DNA of 64,000 nt. Source: Sipunculus nudus (taxonomy: Eukaryota > Annelida > Sipuncula > Golfingiida > Sipunculidae). The position numbers and the translations under genes were made by a program. Positions 11,477 to 22,980 of the stretch are shown piece after piece. Numbering within the stretch: position 1 is the first letter of the stretch; each line of letters begins with the position of its first letter. Below the pieces are notes generated by a model, which saw nothing but the letters and a program-made list of their open reading frames with translations, did not search any database and was not told the origin of the DNA. The stretch spans positions 14,405,501 through 14,469,500 of the forward strand of contig CM049308.1 of assembly GCA_026874595.1 (NCBI GenBank), read 5' to 3'.

Positions 11477-11699
11477 TAGGGTTGTCAAATGGGTGTACCT
11501 AAAACAACAATCCAGGTTGTCAAAATATCAATTGTCCAACACGCTGTCACGCTGCAAGGGAGCTGCTCGAAGCCTGACACTTCACGGAGAGCCAGCATGC
11601 ACTCGCCTGTGGCAGTTAAGGCTGTGTTATGACAACCATAGCTATTTCACCCTCCGACTCCCCGTTTGGGTGTCATAATTGGGACATTCGACAACCCTA
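11477..11699. mobile_element. Possible short MITE with TAGGGTTGTC ends
   Basis: The left end TAGGGTTGTCAAATG and the right end, reverse-complemented TAGGGTTGTCGAATG, form a 15-bp inverted pair with one mismatch, about 220 bp apart. TAGGGTTG-type termini recall hAT-like elements. I could not find an 8-bp target duplication (flanks cttaaaaca and cgttttcag differ), so chance similarity or decay remains possible. Confidence 0.35.
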
Positions 11700-13380
11700 C
11701 GTTTTCAGTGTATTGTCTGTGTTACGGTTCTCATATTGTCAGTTCTTACAATTAATTATGCTCCCGAGGCAGCGGAAATCTTGCGCTTCTAAAGAAGCTA
11801 CTGATTTTCCCGCTGCCTGCTTTGACCGTTTATGATGCACTTAAACATTAGGTGGTGCACATGGGCCTGTCTGCTGAAAAAACTGCTGATGTGACAAGCA
11901 GCTAATCAAATGCAAGTCAACCAACACTCGCCAGGCATCAGGCTCCGCCCAGAAACCACGTGCGGGGCAATTCTCTGAGCCTGTGGCCTGTTCAAACTTT
12001 CGCCGGGGCGATGAGCTGTCACTCAAAACGAAATATAGAACATTGGCCTCGTGTATTCTTCGCTTGGCTGGTAAACCGTTTTGTCTTCCAGCACAGGGTC
12101 TCATCTGATTGGACCAAAATACAGTGCTCCCCCTCTGGTGTAGAGATTCAGGATACAAGGTCATTACAAAGAGCGTTGACGATATAGGTAGTTTGCCTAT
12201 GTAAAACGCTGTGTAAAGAGCGTCATAATTAATTAATTAAATTAGTAAAAATTCCAGTCTAATTGAATGTATAAATGATAAATAACAATGTGTAAATAAT
12301 GAATATTTGTAATACATTATTCAGTGATCCTCTGTTAAATATGTGTATATGTTAAACAATTTTTTTTGAAAATGTTAATAGTTTCATCCCTAGCTTCCAT
12401 CCCTTCTCAGAAACTAACTTCCATAACTTCCTTTTCTTCCTGGACATTTCCCTAACTTCCCTGGAATGCCAATCCTAGTTTACGAGTTAACATCTTTCTG
12501 TACGTAAACCGGGCCTCCTCCGTCACGGATTCATATACAATTTGCGTACAGGAAATCTATTTTTTATTTCTTTCGTCGGAAATCATAGAGAACACTTTGG
12601 AGGCCTGCTTAATTAATTAATTATATATTATGCTCATTGTCCTTATAGTGTGATCCAAAGCAAGTTTGGCTTTAGCGTACAGGTTTAAAAAATGATTTGT
12701 ACTTTATAAAAAAACATGGTTTCATGTGGCTTGAGTGTAATTAAGAAAGCTTGCATTTCGATGATGTAATGTCTCTAAAGAAACAACAAAACAATAGAAA
12801 TTTGCACTCACAGAGCGCAGAACTCCCCCAAGGCAAAAGAAAAAATTATTTGTGAAGTGCAAGCAAAGTTCTATATTATTTCAAGCATTACATATATCTG
12901 TTTCCTATACATGTATATGATTATTAAAAAAGAGTAAAGTGGTATTATTCATATTATTAATGTTTTTCATAAATAAGGACATCATTGTATGTGTGCGAGT
13001 TCTGTGAGACAGTCCAGGTACGTGTGTCCGTTTATGTAATTAACCATGGTAAGACTACGTTATTAGAGGTCCGATCATGAGCATGCGTGACAATTTCCTA
13101 AGAAGAAGTAGAAATATGGAAGAAGAAACCAAGAAGAAACACTGGATTTAAGCAGGAAAACCTTTAGATTTGAGAAGCTGCGTGGTGCGGCCACCAGATA
13201 TTGCGTACACGTTGTTATATCGCTTGATGAAAGCTTTTTTCCAATCATGTGCAGGAGTGAGCAAGCGGTTTTAGAAACGAAATGTTGGCAAATACCATAA
13301 CAAATTCAGCAGAGCACATTATATATCCTGTATACTATAAACACCTGGTATGTGATGAGACCCCTTTAAATAATATATAC
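11700..13380. other. Moderate-GC and AT-rich DNA, no recognised gene
   Basis: 11760-12180 is less AT-rich than its surroundings and has open frames on both strands (minus 11841-12164, plus 11960-12187), but neither has a recognisable protein or convincing splice context. 12200-13380 is AT-rich with AATTAATTAATTA runs at about 12226 and 12611. Nothing further is supported. Confidence 0.35.
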
Positions 13381-13381
13381 A

Positions 13382-13612
13382 CTAAGAAGAGGCTTTGTGG
13401 CTTGCTGTGTTTAATGATGCTTTGTCTGCAGCAAAGGAAAGATACTGGACAAGGCTTAGCCTCACTTTTGCCAGTGAGTTCTCACTGGCTGTGACAATAT
13501 TCTCATCATAGTCTGACTCACCATGTATATATATAAGGATGTCGTCAAAAGATGTCGTAATGCGCCCTGGAGGGTCCACATACGTTGTTCTAAATCTTGG
13601 AAATTCTTGCAC
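13382..13612 (-). CDS. Weak candidate exon region, minus strand
   Basis: On the minus strand a 76-codon frame (containing RFRTTYVDPPGRITTSFDDI) holds an ACATG|GTGAGT donor-like site and, about 90 bp further, a strong acceptor ttcctttgctgcag before ACAAAGCATC. This could be two short exons around a small intron, or a decayed gene. No family recognised; the frame is open even without splicing, so coding status is uncertain. Confidence 0.2.
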   Translation of the reverse strand: MQEFPRFRTTYVDPPGRITTSFDDILIYIHGESDYDENIVTASENSLAKVRLSLVQYLSFAADKASLNTASHKASS

Positions 13613-13639
13613 TCCTCATCGCTGCTGCTAGCCACCAAG

Positions 13640-13690
13640 GGTGACTAAAATGTTAAATATATCTGATACCGGTAGTACATTTTAGTCACC
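13640..13690. other. Perfect 14-bp inverted repeat (hairpin)
   Basis: GGTGACTAAAATGT at 13640-13653 is exactly complementary to ACATTTTAGTCACC at 13677-13690, with a 23-base spacer. It could be the ends of a tiny decayed element or an RNA hairpin; no neighbour explains it. Confidence 0.7.
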
Positions 13691-14925
13691 ACCTCACTTG
13701 TGCATTTGCTTTGGCATATAAGCACCATACGATATGTATCTGTAAAAGGGAGAACATCTATAATAATCTCTGTAATTTTTAATTTATTTAGACCCAGTTC
13801 ATATATATTCTTGGTTTTCATACGTGTTATCCTAAATATCCATAAATAGTACAGTAATAGTACACAAAAACATGTCGCTATAAAACTTTCCTACTGCTTA
13901 TGTCATGGCGGCTGTGAGCAGCATGCATGGCCCCTGTCTTTTTGGACTCAAACATTTAAGAACTGAGGTAAAAAACAGTTCCTGTTGCCAATAGGTAGCA
14001 GTTATGTTCTGCATAAGATACTTGTACAATGCTACAGAAGTCTTTTAAAACGCTGCAATATCCACAGAACTGATAACACAGCTCCACTTTCCGATCGTAT
14101 CGAGGTCCTCTATATGAGAAGGCAATGAAACAGTCGACATATCACCAGTTATGAGACGTTTCGTCGCTGGAGGCGCGGCCACACTGCTGCCTGTGTTTCA
14201 AAATAGGTTCAATTTTAATTTAGATTTTTTTTAGGTTTTTAGGTTTACCGGTTATGATTAGTGCCCTTACTACTTACTTCATTATTTTTGTTCTTTGTTA
14301 TTCATGTCATGTAAATGTGTTATTTTACTAATAAGGTTTTTCACAACATGCTTAACAGAAGATATAAACATTATTGAAATATTATCGCCCATGGACACCA
14401 TTACAAACTTTGATACCAATACTGGTGTTGTGAATGAAACTAATTCTCAGTTCAAAATATGTCACAATGTTTTTTCTTATTATTACAATGTGTATAACTA
14501 TTTCTTAATAATGGTTCCCTGGAATGCTGATTTTAAAGAGTTTTGGGACTCCTATGAAAACCTGGACACGTCAGTCATTTGCCACTCACACTAGCAGACA
14601 AACTCAGTTATAAATAATACTTGTATTAGTACTATTTATAATGCATATACCCGGCAGCTGAGTAACTCATACAAGTGTATATATGAACATCAACAGGAGA
14701 TGTTGGTACTAGCTGTAATATCACAGATTTCAAAAGTTTTCCGCAATGTTGACCGTAAAATACTGGTCAAGTCTGTGCAGTTTAACAAACACACAAACAA
14801 CAGAATCAGCAGGCTGTGTAGAGAGTTTCTCTTTACAAGAGAACAATGGTGTTCAAACTTGTAATATTATACATTTTTCTTCTTAATTGAAATTAAAGCC
14901 TACAATATACTTTTAGTTTATATTT
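13691..14925. other. No recognised gene upstream of LINE
   Basis: A frame at 14304-14594 (first ATG at 14304, about 96 codons) shows no recognisable domain. 14700-14925 precedes the L1/Tx1 element and may include part of its 5' region, but no ORF1 protein could be read. Confidence 0.35.
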
Positions 14926-14928
14926 AAG

Positions 14929-15803
14929 GTTGACATAATTTCATTAAATGTTAGAGGGATTGCAGACTCTATTAAAAGGAGTGAAAGATTCCATTGGTTC
15001 CATCTTGGCAAAGCTAACATTATACTTTTACAAGAAACACACAGCATTTTAAAACATGAAACACAATGGCAAGCAGAATGAGTAGGACAGATTATTTTCT
15101 CACATGGTAAAAGTAACGCTAAAGGGGTGTGTATTCTGATTAAAAATAACATAAACTTTGAAAACCATGACATAATTCGAAGTCAAGAAGGACAATAGAG
15201 CAGACACGCCTAACTTTGGCAAATAAATATGGTCCCAATCGAGACCGACCAACCATGTTCCATACATGCATGGACAACATTGAATCTTTATCAAATGATA
15301 ACAGAATAATAGGCGGAGATTTTAATTTAGTACTTAACATATAAAAAGATAAAAGAGGAGGTAACCCTGTGACTCACAAAAAATCACAAGAAGTTATACA
15401 ATCATGGATTGAAAATATGGATCTGATGGATATATGGCGAAACCAACACCCACAGTCATTACAATATACATGGAAAAGATATAACCCAACAAAAATTTTC
15501 TGTAGATTAGACTTTTTTCTCATATCATTAGGTCTGACAGCAAATGTCGAGAAAACATGGATAGGATCAAGTGTCATAACTGATCACTCAACTGTAGGGA
15601 TTGATTTGAATCTAAAACAAGAAAAAAGAGGTCCAGGGTTTTGGAAATTAAACTGTAAACACTTAAATGACCCAAATTATAGTATTCTTACAAAACAAAC
15701 CATACTAGAAACTAAAGAATTCAATCCAAACTCTAATCCTGCTTTGTTATGGGATACTATTAAATGCAAAATAAGGGGGGGCAACAATAAATTATGCTGC
15801 TAA
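14929..15803 (+). pseudogene. L1/Tx1 endonuclease domain, broken
   Basis: Seen in order: ISLNVRGIADSIKRSERFHW with the first metal-binding Asn (about 14938), ILLQETH with the catalytic Glu (about 15028), IIGGDFNLV (about 15307), RLDFFLIS (about 15508) and the DHSTVGID motif with catalytic Asp-His (about 15583). An internal stop lies at about 15079 and a frame change near 15190-15360. The later part is an uninterrupted 145-codon frame (15369-15803). These are the hallmark residues of AP-like LINE endonucleases that nick the target DNA. Confidence 0.85.
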
Positions 15804-16235
15804 AATAAATAAACAAAAAAGGAATTCCCTGTCGGAATTGGAAAAAAAGGTGACACAATTAGAGACGCAATATGATTTAAATTCGGACATTAAAATTCTA
15901 GAAGAAATTAAAAAAAATAAACTTATAATTGAGAATATTTTACAGAAGGAGCCATGTTCAGATGTAAAACGAGATGGCACATGGATGGAGAAAAGCCATC
16001 AAAATACTTTCTGAATTTAGAAAAAAATATCACTATATAACAGACAAAGTTTTGAAAGAAACAAGAAATTTTTATGAAACCCTGTATACATCCAGCCAAC
16101 TTAATTCATCAGAAAATCAATGTTCCGAGTTCTTTAAGGATGGAGAGAATTTTAAAATCCTTTCTGAAAGAGAACAGTTTAGCTGTAATCAGGAGTTAAC
16201 TGAAAAAGAACTGTTTACCTTAAAACCTTTCAAAA

Positions 16236-16960
16236 TGGTAAAACTCTTGGCACTGATGGACTGCCCTGTGAGTTCTACAAATTTTTTTTGGAAGATATTA
16301 AATCAGAGCTGAAGGCATCCTATAAACATTCACTCTCTCTGGGAAAACTAAATATATCTCAAAGACAAAGCATTTTTACTTTAATTCCTAAAAAATCAAA
16401 AGACCCCCTACTATTGAAAAACTGGAGACCTATATCATAACTTAATTTTGACTATAAATTAATAACTAAATGTATAGCGCTGAGACTGCAGAAAGTACTT
16501 CAAAGATTAATCCATCCAGACCAAACAGGTTTCTTACCAAAACGATACATTGGGGAAAACATAAACAGAATTTATAATTAAATGACTTTCTGTATAAAAA
16601 AATGAAATTAAAGGCAACCTTATGTTAATATATTTTGAAAAAGCGTTCGATTTGTTAGAATGGTCATTTATACAAAAAACACTTAAATTTTACAACTTTG
16701 GAAACACTTTCTGTAAGTGGATTGAGATTTTCTATTATGATATCTCCTCATGTGTCATAACAATGAGTGGGCTTCAAGCTTCTTTCCAGTAAGCAGGGGG
16801 GTAAGACAAGTTTGCTTACTTTCACCGTATTTGTTTATTATATGTGCAGAAATATTGGAAACTAGAATAAGGGATAGCCCTGATATCAGTGGTATAAAGA
16901 TAAATAATGTAGATATCACAATATGCTGACGATACTGTATTATTTTTTAATAATGAATGA
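16236..16960 (+). pseudogene. L1/Tx1 reverse transcriptase core, broken
   Basis: Blocks in order: LGTDGLPCEFYKFF (about 16247), LIPKKSKDPLLLKNWRPIS (about 16383) followed by a stop, IHPDQTGFLPKRYIGENI (about 16512), YFEKAFDLLEWSFI with the first catalytic Asp (about 16630) and YADDTVLFF with the Asp pair (about 16922). Several stops and frameshifts separate them, so no active enzyme can be produced. Confidence 0.88.
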
Positions 16961-17590
16961 GAAACAGTAAAACATATCCTAAAATTATTCCATAGATTTT
17001 ATTCTATTAGTGGTTTAAAGATAAATGTAGAAAAAAAAAACTATTATTATGCCAATAGGAAGCCATGTGCAAGGAAAAGATAAAATAACAAGTTTAGGTA
17101 TTAAGTGGACAAAAGGATCAGTTACAATCTTGGGGGTCCAGATTAATAACAAACTTGAAAATCTATATCAACTTAATTACAAACCAGCATTGGAAAGAAT
17201 TAAAAATTTAATTAAAATTTGGTCAAAAAGGAATCTGACACCGTGATGAAAAATTACAATTATCAAAGCAGAACCTGTGTCACAAAGACAATACCAAATG
17301 ACAGTTTGCCAGAACCACCCAAGACATTTTTAATAGAATTAGAAAGACTTCTTTTTATGATCCTTATGGAACTCAAAAACTGATAAAATAAAAAGGGCGA
17401 CTGTCATAGCATCATAACATCATGGTGGCTTAAATATGATAGATATACATATAAAACTTTAGGCAACAAAACTAGCATGGGTAAACAGATTATTTAAAGA
17501 TCAGTTGAATCATGGATGGAGACAGATTATTGATACTAGTTTGAATAATATGGCTTCATATTTTTCTCCTTTAATCTCCGAGAAGCTGAT

Positions 17591-18310
17591 TTGATGCAGC
17601 TTGCATTGTTAAAGAAAATGAACACTTTTTGGATAGAAATTATCACTGAATGGTGTAATTATAATTTTCATAATCCAGAAACTGTTGGTGAATATTTAAG
17701 CCAGACTCTGTGGTTCAATTTACATATTAAGATTAACAACTCCGTTGTTTTGTATAAAGATTGGTATCATGCAAGATATATAAGATATATTCAAGATATT
17801 ACAAAAAATGTTAATAATACTTATTTATTCTACACTATCAGTGAACTGGAAGAGTTATACAAGATAAAAATTAAAATAATGGCTTATAATAGTATCATAC
17901 AAACTATACCTAACATATTGAAATGGAAAATTAAGAGGTCTAAAACAAATCCTGTTCCGAAACATAAAATTCACTAGATAATGCAGATAAAAAAAAACTG
18001 TGAAAACAATATATGCTGAACTTTTGAATAAAAAATACACACTGCCTATTAGAGTTATGATAAAATGGCAGCAAGAAATAGGAGTTATCAATCAAGATCA
18101 AGTGTTAAAAGCTTTTGTAAATATTCCATCATTAACATTAGCTACAAAATTAATTTATTTCCAGTTTAATATTACATAGGATAATAGCATTAAACCGTTC
18201 TTTGGCTTAGTTGGGATTAGCTGAAAATGACCTATGCACTTTTTGCAGAAGAGAGAAAGTTACCATAACACACTTGTTTTATCAATGTGATCAAATTACA
18301 ACTCGTGGAC
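17591..18310 (+). pseudogene. L1/Tx1 ORF2 C-terminal region with zinc knuckle
   Basis: A 128-codon frame (17591-17977) covers the region after the RT thumb. Further on, LCTFCRREKVTITHLFYQC (about 18240-18293) gives the Cys-x2-Cys...His...Cys arrangement found at the C terminus of L1-type ORF2. Frame changes separate the two parts. Confidence 0.75.
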
Positions 18311-18753
18311 AGCATTTTTTAACTGGCTGGGAATTTTTTATATCCCTAGAATATTCCCTTTAGAAGTGATTTTGATGAATTTGAGCACAGATAGATTACT
18401 TAATAAAATTATATTGCTTGTGAAATATTATATATATATAACAAAGTGTAAAAAGCAAACACCGTGTTTAAAAGGTGTGATCAGTTTTATTCGTTTAAAC
18501 TATAAAATAGAAAAAAAACCATTGCAATAAGCAAAGAGAAATTAGCAAAATATAACATGTTGTGGAATAGATATACATGCTGCTAAAAAAAATTCTGATT
18601 ACATATTGGATGTAGTTGTGTGTTGCATATATGTGTAGATTATTTTTATTTTATGGATGTGTTGAGTTTTTTTGTTATTTTGTGTTTTTAATGTGATATT
18701 GTACTTTTTTGTACTTTATTTGAATGGAATAAAAGCTTCATTAAAAAAAAAAA

Positions 18754-19500
18754 GATTCGTGCCCTCGTAATGGATGGAGACTGGAGAAAGGCCTCTCGAT
18801 ATAACTCTTTCGGCTGTCTGAGCTAAAAATCTAGAGAAAAAATCATATTTTCATTAAACGTATTAATATAATTTAAATACTATCATCATTACAAATATTG
18901 TAAATGAATTATGAATAAAAATATGACAAACAACCGGTTATATGGAGTATAGTCTTGATATTAAATTCGGTTATTCACTCACTGGCATAAAAGTGATTGG
19001 CACAAAACTTTAAGAACTGTACATATCCAAAATTACAAGTTCGCATTATCCATTTAAAGCTGCACAAACAAAGGTCAACTGCACGTTAGAATATACCCTG
19101 CTATTCAGACTGCATTCATGATTTGGCCTGGACCAGATATCAGACACGTTACATTATTTGTAAACTGTTAGATTTTATTCTTGACTGCGCCAGGGCGCTC
19201 TGCACATGAGCAACCACGGGCAAAGCTGAACCTCTAATTTAATTGAAGTATATACGGGTTATTTTCTAAACAGTTGTTACTGCTCCGGTTTCTGTTATAT
19301 ATATATTTTTTTCTGGTCCATATATATTTTTTTCTGCATTCTGGTAAAAAGTTGGAAAAGAGCCCTTAAGTGCTTATTAATCGACCCCGCCCCTTTATTG
19401 TGTAAAGTGCCTTCATATGGTCTGTAGTACTTTAAATTCAGTACACGTGCAGCTGTTTTCAGATTTTACCCTGACTGCTGTCATTTCAGAACGTAGAAGT
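18754..19500. other. No recognised features
   Basis: AT-rich sequence between the LINE tail and the open-frame gene. Near 19299-19336 TATATATATTTTTTTCTG occurs twice as a short direct repeat. No promoter element can be assigned confidently. Confidence 0.4.
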
Positions 19501-19504
19501 CGTG

Positions 19505-19570
19505 TTTGGGGCAGATTCGAACGCACGGCGCCACCTAATGAGGTTGGTTACACTAACACCCATTGTATCC
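19505..19570 (-). repeat. tRNA-like (SINE) fragment with B box
   Basis: On the minus strand, GTTAGTGTAACCAACC (partial A box) is followed at tRNA-like spacing by GTGCGTTCGAATCTG, a good pol III B box. GGTGGCGCCG lies between them. This pattern matches tRNA-derived SINE heads as I remember them, but no full tRNA fold could be drawn, so it is called a fragment. It lies about 170-230 bp upstream of the ATG of the gene at 19734. Confidence 0.4.
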
Positions 19571-19733
19571 GGTGACCTCCGGATGGAATCCCCCCCCTTA
19601 GTTCGGATAGTTTGAGCATGGTGTCTTGCTTCCTCCATCAGGGTGTTACCAGTCGTTACCGCTGTGTGTTTGCTTGCTTGGGATCATAAAAGCTCGGTCC
19701 GGTGTAAGGACGTTGTTTCAGTCGCGGTTAAAA

Positions 19734-20513
19734 ATGGCTGAAGCTGGGGCGAGGCGAAGAGGTTTGGAACCGGAGGAATTTGAGGCTGGAGTTACCAGGA
19801 AAATCACAAATTTGTTTGATGACCATTTTAGATATCACGAGGTAAAGATAGGAAAAATTTTGAAAGACATAAAAAAAGTGGTTGTAAAAAGAGACAAAAA
19901 AACTGATGATGGGACGACAGTGGACAAGCGAAGATCAAGTTCCTCACATTACTCGTTAGCAGGTATGTTACCGGCAGATCACGACATACTCAAGTCACCA
20001 AAGCAAGCACAGGCAGATACAACTGGTCACCAGGGCGTCACTCGAGTCAAGAAACTGATCCACCAAACCTACCACGCAGAACAATATGAGCTATTTATCA
20101 AACTAAAAGAAATCACAGAAAACTGCTCTGTCGGCCCGGACGGATCGCTGTACGAAGGTAACAACAAGATAGATTCGGATGCATTTGGTGAGAAGATTGA
20201 CTGCGTATGCAAGAGCCTCTTCGAAGATTTCAAGAACGCAGAGCCACCCCAAGGTATACCGACAGATGACCAGATATCTCTGGCTGGAAAACTGGCGAGC
20301 CAAGCTGAGAGATGCCGGAATATTCTGATGGGGCGCTTTCAGGGTGACATGATCGTGGAAAATGATTTGAATAACCCAGGTCAGCGAGAATTATGGCAGC
20401 AACATGTGAATATAATGTTTAGTTTCGCTGCCCTCTGGGTTGTCTTAATTTTGTACAGAGAAAAGGTGACAGGTAATGCCGACGTTAACCCTACTGGACC
20501 CTGTAAAGTGTAG
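19734..20513 (+). CDS. Hypothetical 259-aa protein, intact single open exon
   Basis: The best gene candidate in the window. ATG at 19734 sits in a strong context (aaaATGG), with an in-frame TAG upstream at 19608, so this is the first usable start. The product begins MAEAGARRRGLEPEEFEAGV. It has a charged Lys/Asp stretch about residues 40-65, a Ser run (RRSSSSHYS, about residues 69-77) that could be phosphorylated, a probable helical middle (KKLIHQTYHAEQYELFIKLK, about 110-130) and a short hydrophobic stretch near the C terminus (IMFSFAALWVVLILY, about 228-242) suiting a weak membrane anchor or a buried helix. Composition is more GC-balanced than neighbours. Possible donors at 20465/20466 (AAAAG|GTGACA) and 20472/20473 (ACAG|GTAATG) mean it could be a first exon instead of a complete gene. 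I do not recognise the family and assign no function. Confidence 0.75.
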   Translation: MAEAGARRRGLEPEEFEAGVTRKITNLFDDHFRYHEVKIGKILKDIKKVVVKRDKKTDDGTTVDKRRSSSSHYSLAGMLPADHDILKSPKQAQADTTGHQGVTRVKKLIHQTYHAEQYELFIKLKEITENCSVGPDGSLYEGNNKIDSDAFGEKIDCVCKSLFEDFKNAEPPQGIPTDDQISLAGKLASQAERCRNILMGRFQGDMIVENDLNNPGQRELWQQHVNIMFSFAALWVVLILYREKVTGNADVNPTGPCKV

Positions 20514-21693
20514 GTAACTCCTTGCAAAATCTAATGTACCATATGTTATGATTATAGGATATGGTCAGTTAACAATGCTAATCATAGTTAGATGATACAG
20601 TACTTATTGACATGTTTGATTACCTTACTTTGTTTAATTAGAGATATTATATAAATTTTCTTCCAAATATTTTATATATTATATGAAAGAATGATACATG
20701 GCTTATAGATGCTTGTAGCTGCTAGTCCAGCCCGTGTCATGGCTTTAAGACACCTGATGGATCCATGAATCTAAGACACAAGGTCAGTTAATAAGATGTT
20801 ATATCTGTTTCTTCTGTTATCACATATTTTGTCCACTGTACCAGATTCTATTAAATATGCCACCCAGAGTTTGTATAGCACAGCCTGGCATTTGTGTGAC
20901 TGTCCGTCTTTTAGGGGAGAGCAAATTACCAGTACCAGGCTTAAAATCTTGTTTCAGCCCAGTTCAGCAATAGATGGCATTTAGTTTTGAAAACTATCCC
21001 TAGCTTATCAACAGTTGCACCCGGTAAGTTGTCAGAATTGGTAACAGTGTCATTTGTTGGTTCATTAAATCTTGATTAAGTTTACTGTCTGGTAATTATG
21101 TTAAGATATTCAGATGTATAAATGCCTTACACTTTTGCTAGCTCCTGAATAGACAATCTTTAGTATCCAGGTCAAAAGCATGTATTTCAATATTCAATAG
21201 GGTAACTTCAGGAATTTGGTTGGTTGAACTGATGGACAGACTAGTATATATAAGCACAGCCAGACTTTACTCTGGGAGCACTTCGGGATATTTTCTAAAT
21301 TTACAAATGGCTCCGTTTCAATATATTAGTTTCAATGAAAGATCAACAGATCACAGTGTAGTGAGCAAGTTCCACTTTTATTTTTTTTAAGATGTTCTGC
21401 TGGAATGAACTTTATTGTATGAATCATCAGAATAAATCTTTAGTTTTACCATCAAATTGGACTTTCATTGGACTCGTGTGAACAGGAATGTGGAATGGAA
21501 GCAAACCTGAATGCATTTTTAAACTTTGAGCTAAATTTCCGTTCCATTAGGATCCTCAGGTGGTGATAGAGAGGAGGGAACGTAACACATAAAAGATCAG
21601 TCAGAAGGCTTAAAATTCGATTCAACCAAGCAAGCAAATATGATTGATGTGCTCTTAAAACACCGGAGTGTTGTAAGTATATAATATACTATA

Positions 21694-21696
<3 letters not shown>

Positions 21697-21748
<52 letters not shown>
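21697..21748. repeat. (TA)n microsatellite
   Basis: A TA dinucleotide run of about 52 bp, followed by a short ACACACA patch. Confidence 0.95.
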
Positions 21749-21751
<3 letters not shown>

Positions 21752-21998
21752 ACACACAAAGCGGGTTTGCCCTGAAGGCCTACACAGTGCATGCTCTGCT
21801 CGTGTTTTTGTAAAGTTTCATAATCGGCCCTGATGTTTTAACATACAAACTGCATGGGCCGAAGCATCCAGACTATATGAACTGAAATTATAGTAAAGGC
21901 CTAGTGTTTTATTTCGTTCCGTCATTCAATGTTAAAGAATAATTAATAATTTTCAATTCAGTTACGGTGTTAAACTTAGGTATATCAATTTTTTTTTT

Positions 21999-22025
21999 TG
22001 GGGGGGAGGGGGGGGGAGTGGGGGG
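21999..22025. repeat. G-rich tract
   Basis: A T run is followed by G tracts broken by single A or T bases. Several runs of four or more G could fold as a quadruplex. Confidence 0.8.
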
Positions 22026-22951
22026 TTGTATTGATAAGGATTAAATTTTCAGTTATCAAAATCCTGACGCTCGATATCTACATGGTTTGGAAATTTGGGA
22101 AACTATTTACTCTGCCATGGAGTCTCCTTGTCTGTAAGCAACATTATTAAAAAGATATCAATGAATTTTTCACAATAGGTCGGCAATTATAAAAGGAAAA
22201 ATTTATTAAATTTTGGTGATGATCCGGATCACCTGGTTCCAGGATTTTTTAAAAGCAAAAATGCTACATTTCTGACAATGCCGTATGGCTTAGGTATGCG
22301 CTCCATGAGTGCTTTTCTAGTTAACCGCATTTATCGGGGAAAGCGTTTTTTTTTTTTATTTGCAGTAACTGATAATTTGGTGTTTTCTATATTTGAACCT
22401 TACGATCCATGTAACAGCATTGTTATTAATTATTTCACAATATATGTTCTCATATGTATATATTATCTTGAAACTTATGCCACATATATGCAGTAGAAGT
22501 CTAATTAATGGTTTCTTGTATGATGCAATTTAATCTTAGCTAAACAGTCTTTATAGTCTTTCCTGTGTAATGTTTAATGTTTTAATCTTTTATGCTAATG
22601 GTACTTTGTTATCTTGATACAACCATATCTTGTATATCTTGGTATCAATGGTTTGGCGTAATCTTGATGTATGTATATAATAGTTTTTAGTATTACCTGT
22701 ACTGATCTTAACAGATTTACTGTCTTAGTTTAAAATGTTGTGTCATTAGTGTACATTTAATAGGATAATGGCTTGTCAACAGCAAACACACTCCTGTATA
22801 TTTTATACGAATATTAATAAATATATTTATCTTATAGTATTAAAGATAATTAGACATAAAACTGTAATCAGTTTAGCCTTTATCACTTGTGTTTGATACA
22901 CCCCTTGTATTATGCCTATAATAATAACAACTGAGACTGTATATGGAGAAC

Positions 22952-22957
22952 AATAAA
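22952..22957 (+). terminator. Candidate poly(A) signal AATAAA
   Basis: AATAAA in the context gaacAATAAAaagt, about 2.4 kb downstream of the stop codon at 20513. It could serve the 19734 gene, but distance and AT-richness make chance likely. Confidence 0.25.
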
Positions 22958-22980
22958 AAGTAAACCCTATTGACTGTCGG

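Larger units (their letters stand above)
14926..18753 (+). mobile_element. Inactivated L1/Tx1-type LINE, near full ORF2
   Basis: A 3.8-kb non-LTR retrotransposon is readable from an apurinic-type endonuclease through reverse transcriptase to a C-terminal zinc knuckle, in broken frames. It ends with AATAAAAGCTTCATT and an A11 tail at 18743-18753. The order EN-RT-CCHC-like knuckle and the phrases ISLNVRGI, DHSTVGIDL, IHPDQTGFLPKRYIGENI and YADDTVLFF mark the L1/Tx1 group. ORF1 was not identified, so the copy is probably 5'-truncated. No target-site duplication was resolved by eye. AT-rich codon use matches the host background. Confidence 0.9.
20514..22960 (+). other. Possible long 3' UTR of the 19734 gene
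   Basis: AT-rich, no competing gene. If the 19734 frame is a single-exon gene, the first convincing poly(A) context is AATAAA at 22952-22957, giving a 3' UTR of about 2.4 kb. The stretch also holds an (AT)n run, G tracts and several earlier AATAAA-like strings, so the true end may be nearer. A 62-codon frame at 20796-20984 beginning MLYLFLLLSHILSTVP resembles a signal peptide but has no other support. Confidence 0.3.

Noticed and set aside
19626-19733. N-terminal extension of the 259-aa frame
   Set aside because: The extended frame would open at TTG; the first ATG is 19734, with a good context, and an in-frame stop lies upstream at 19608.
20796-20984. 62-codon frame with a signal-peptide-like start
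   Set aside because: Hydrophobic starts are common in AT-rich DNA; no cleavage context, partner exon or conservation evidence.
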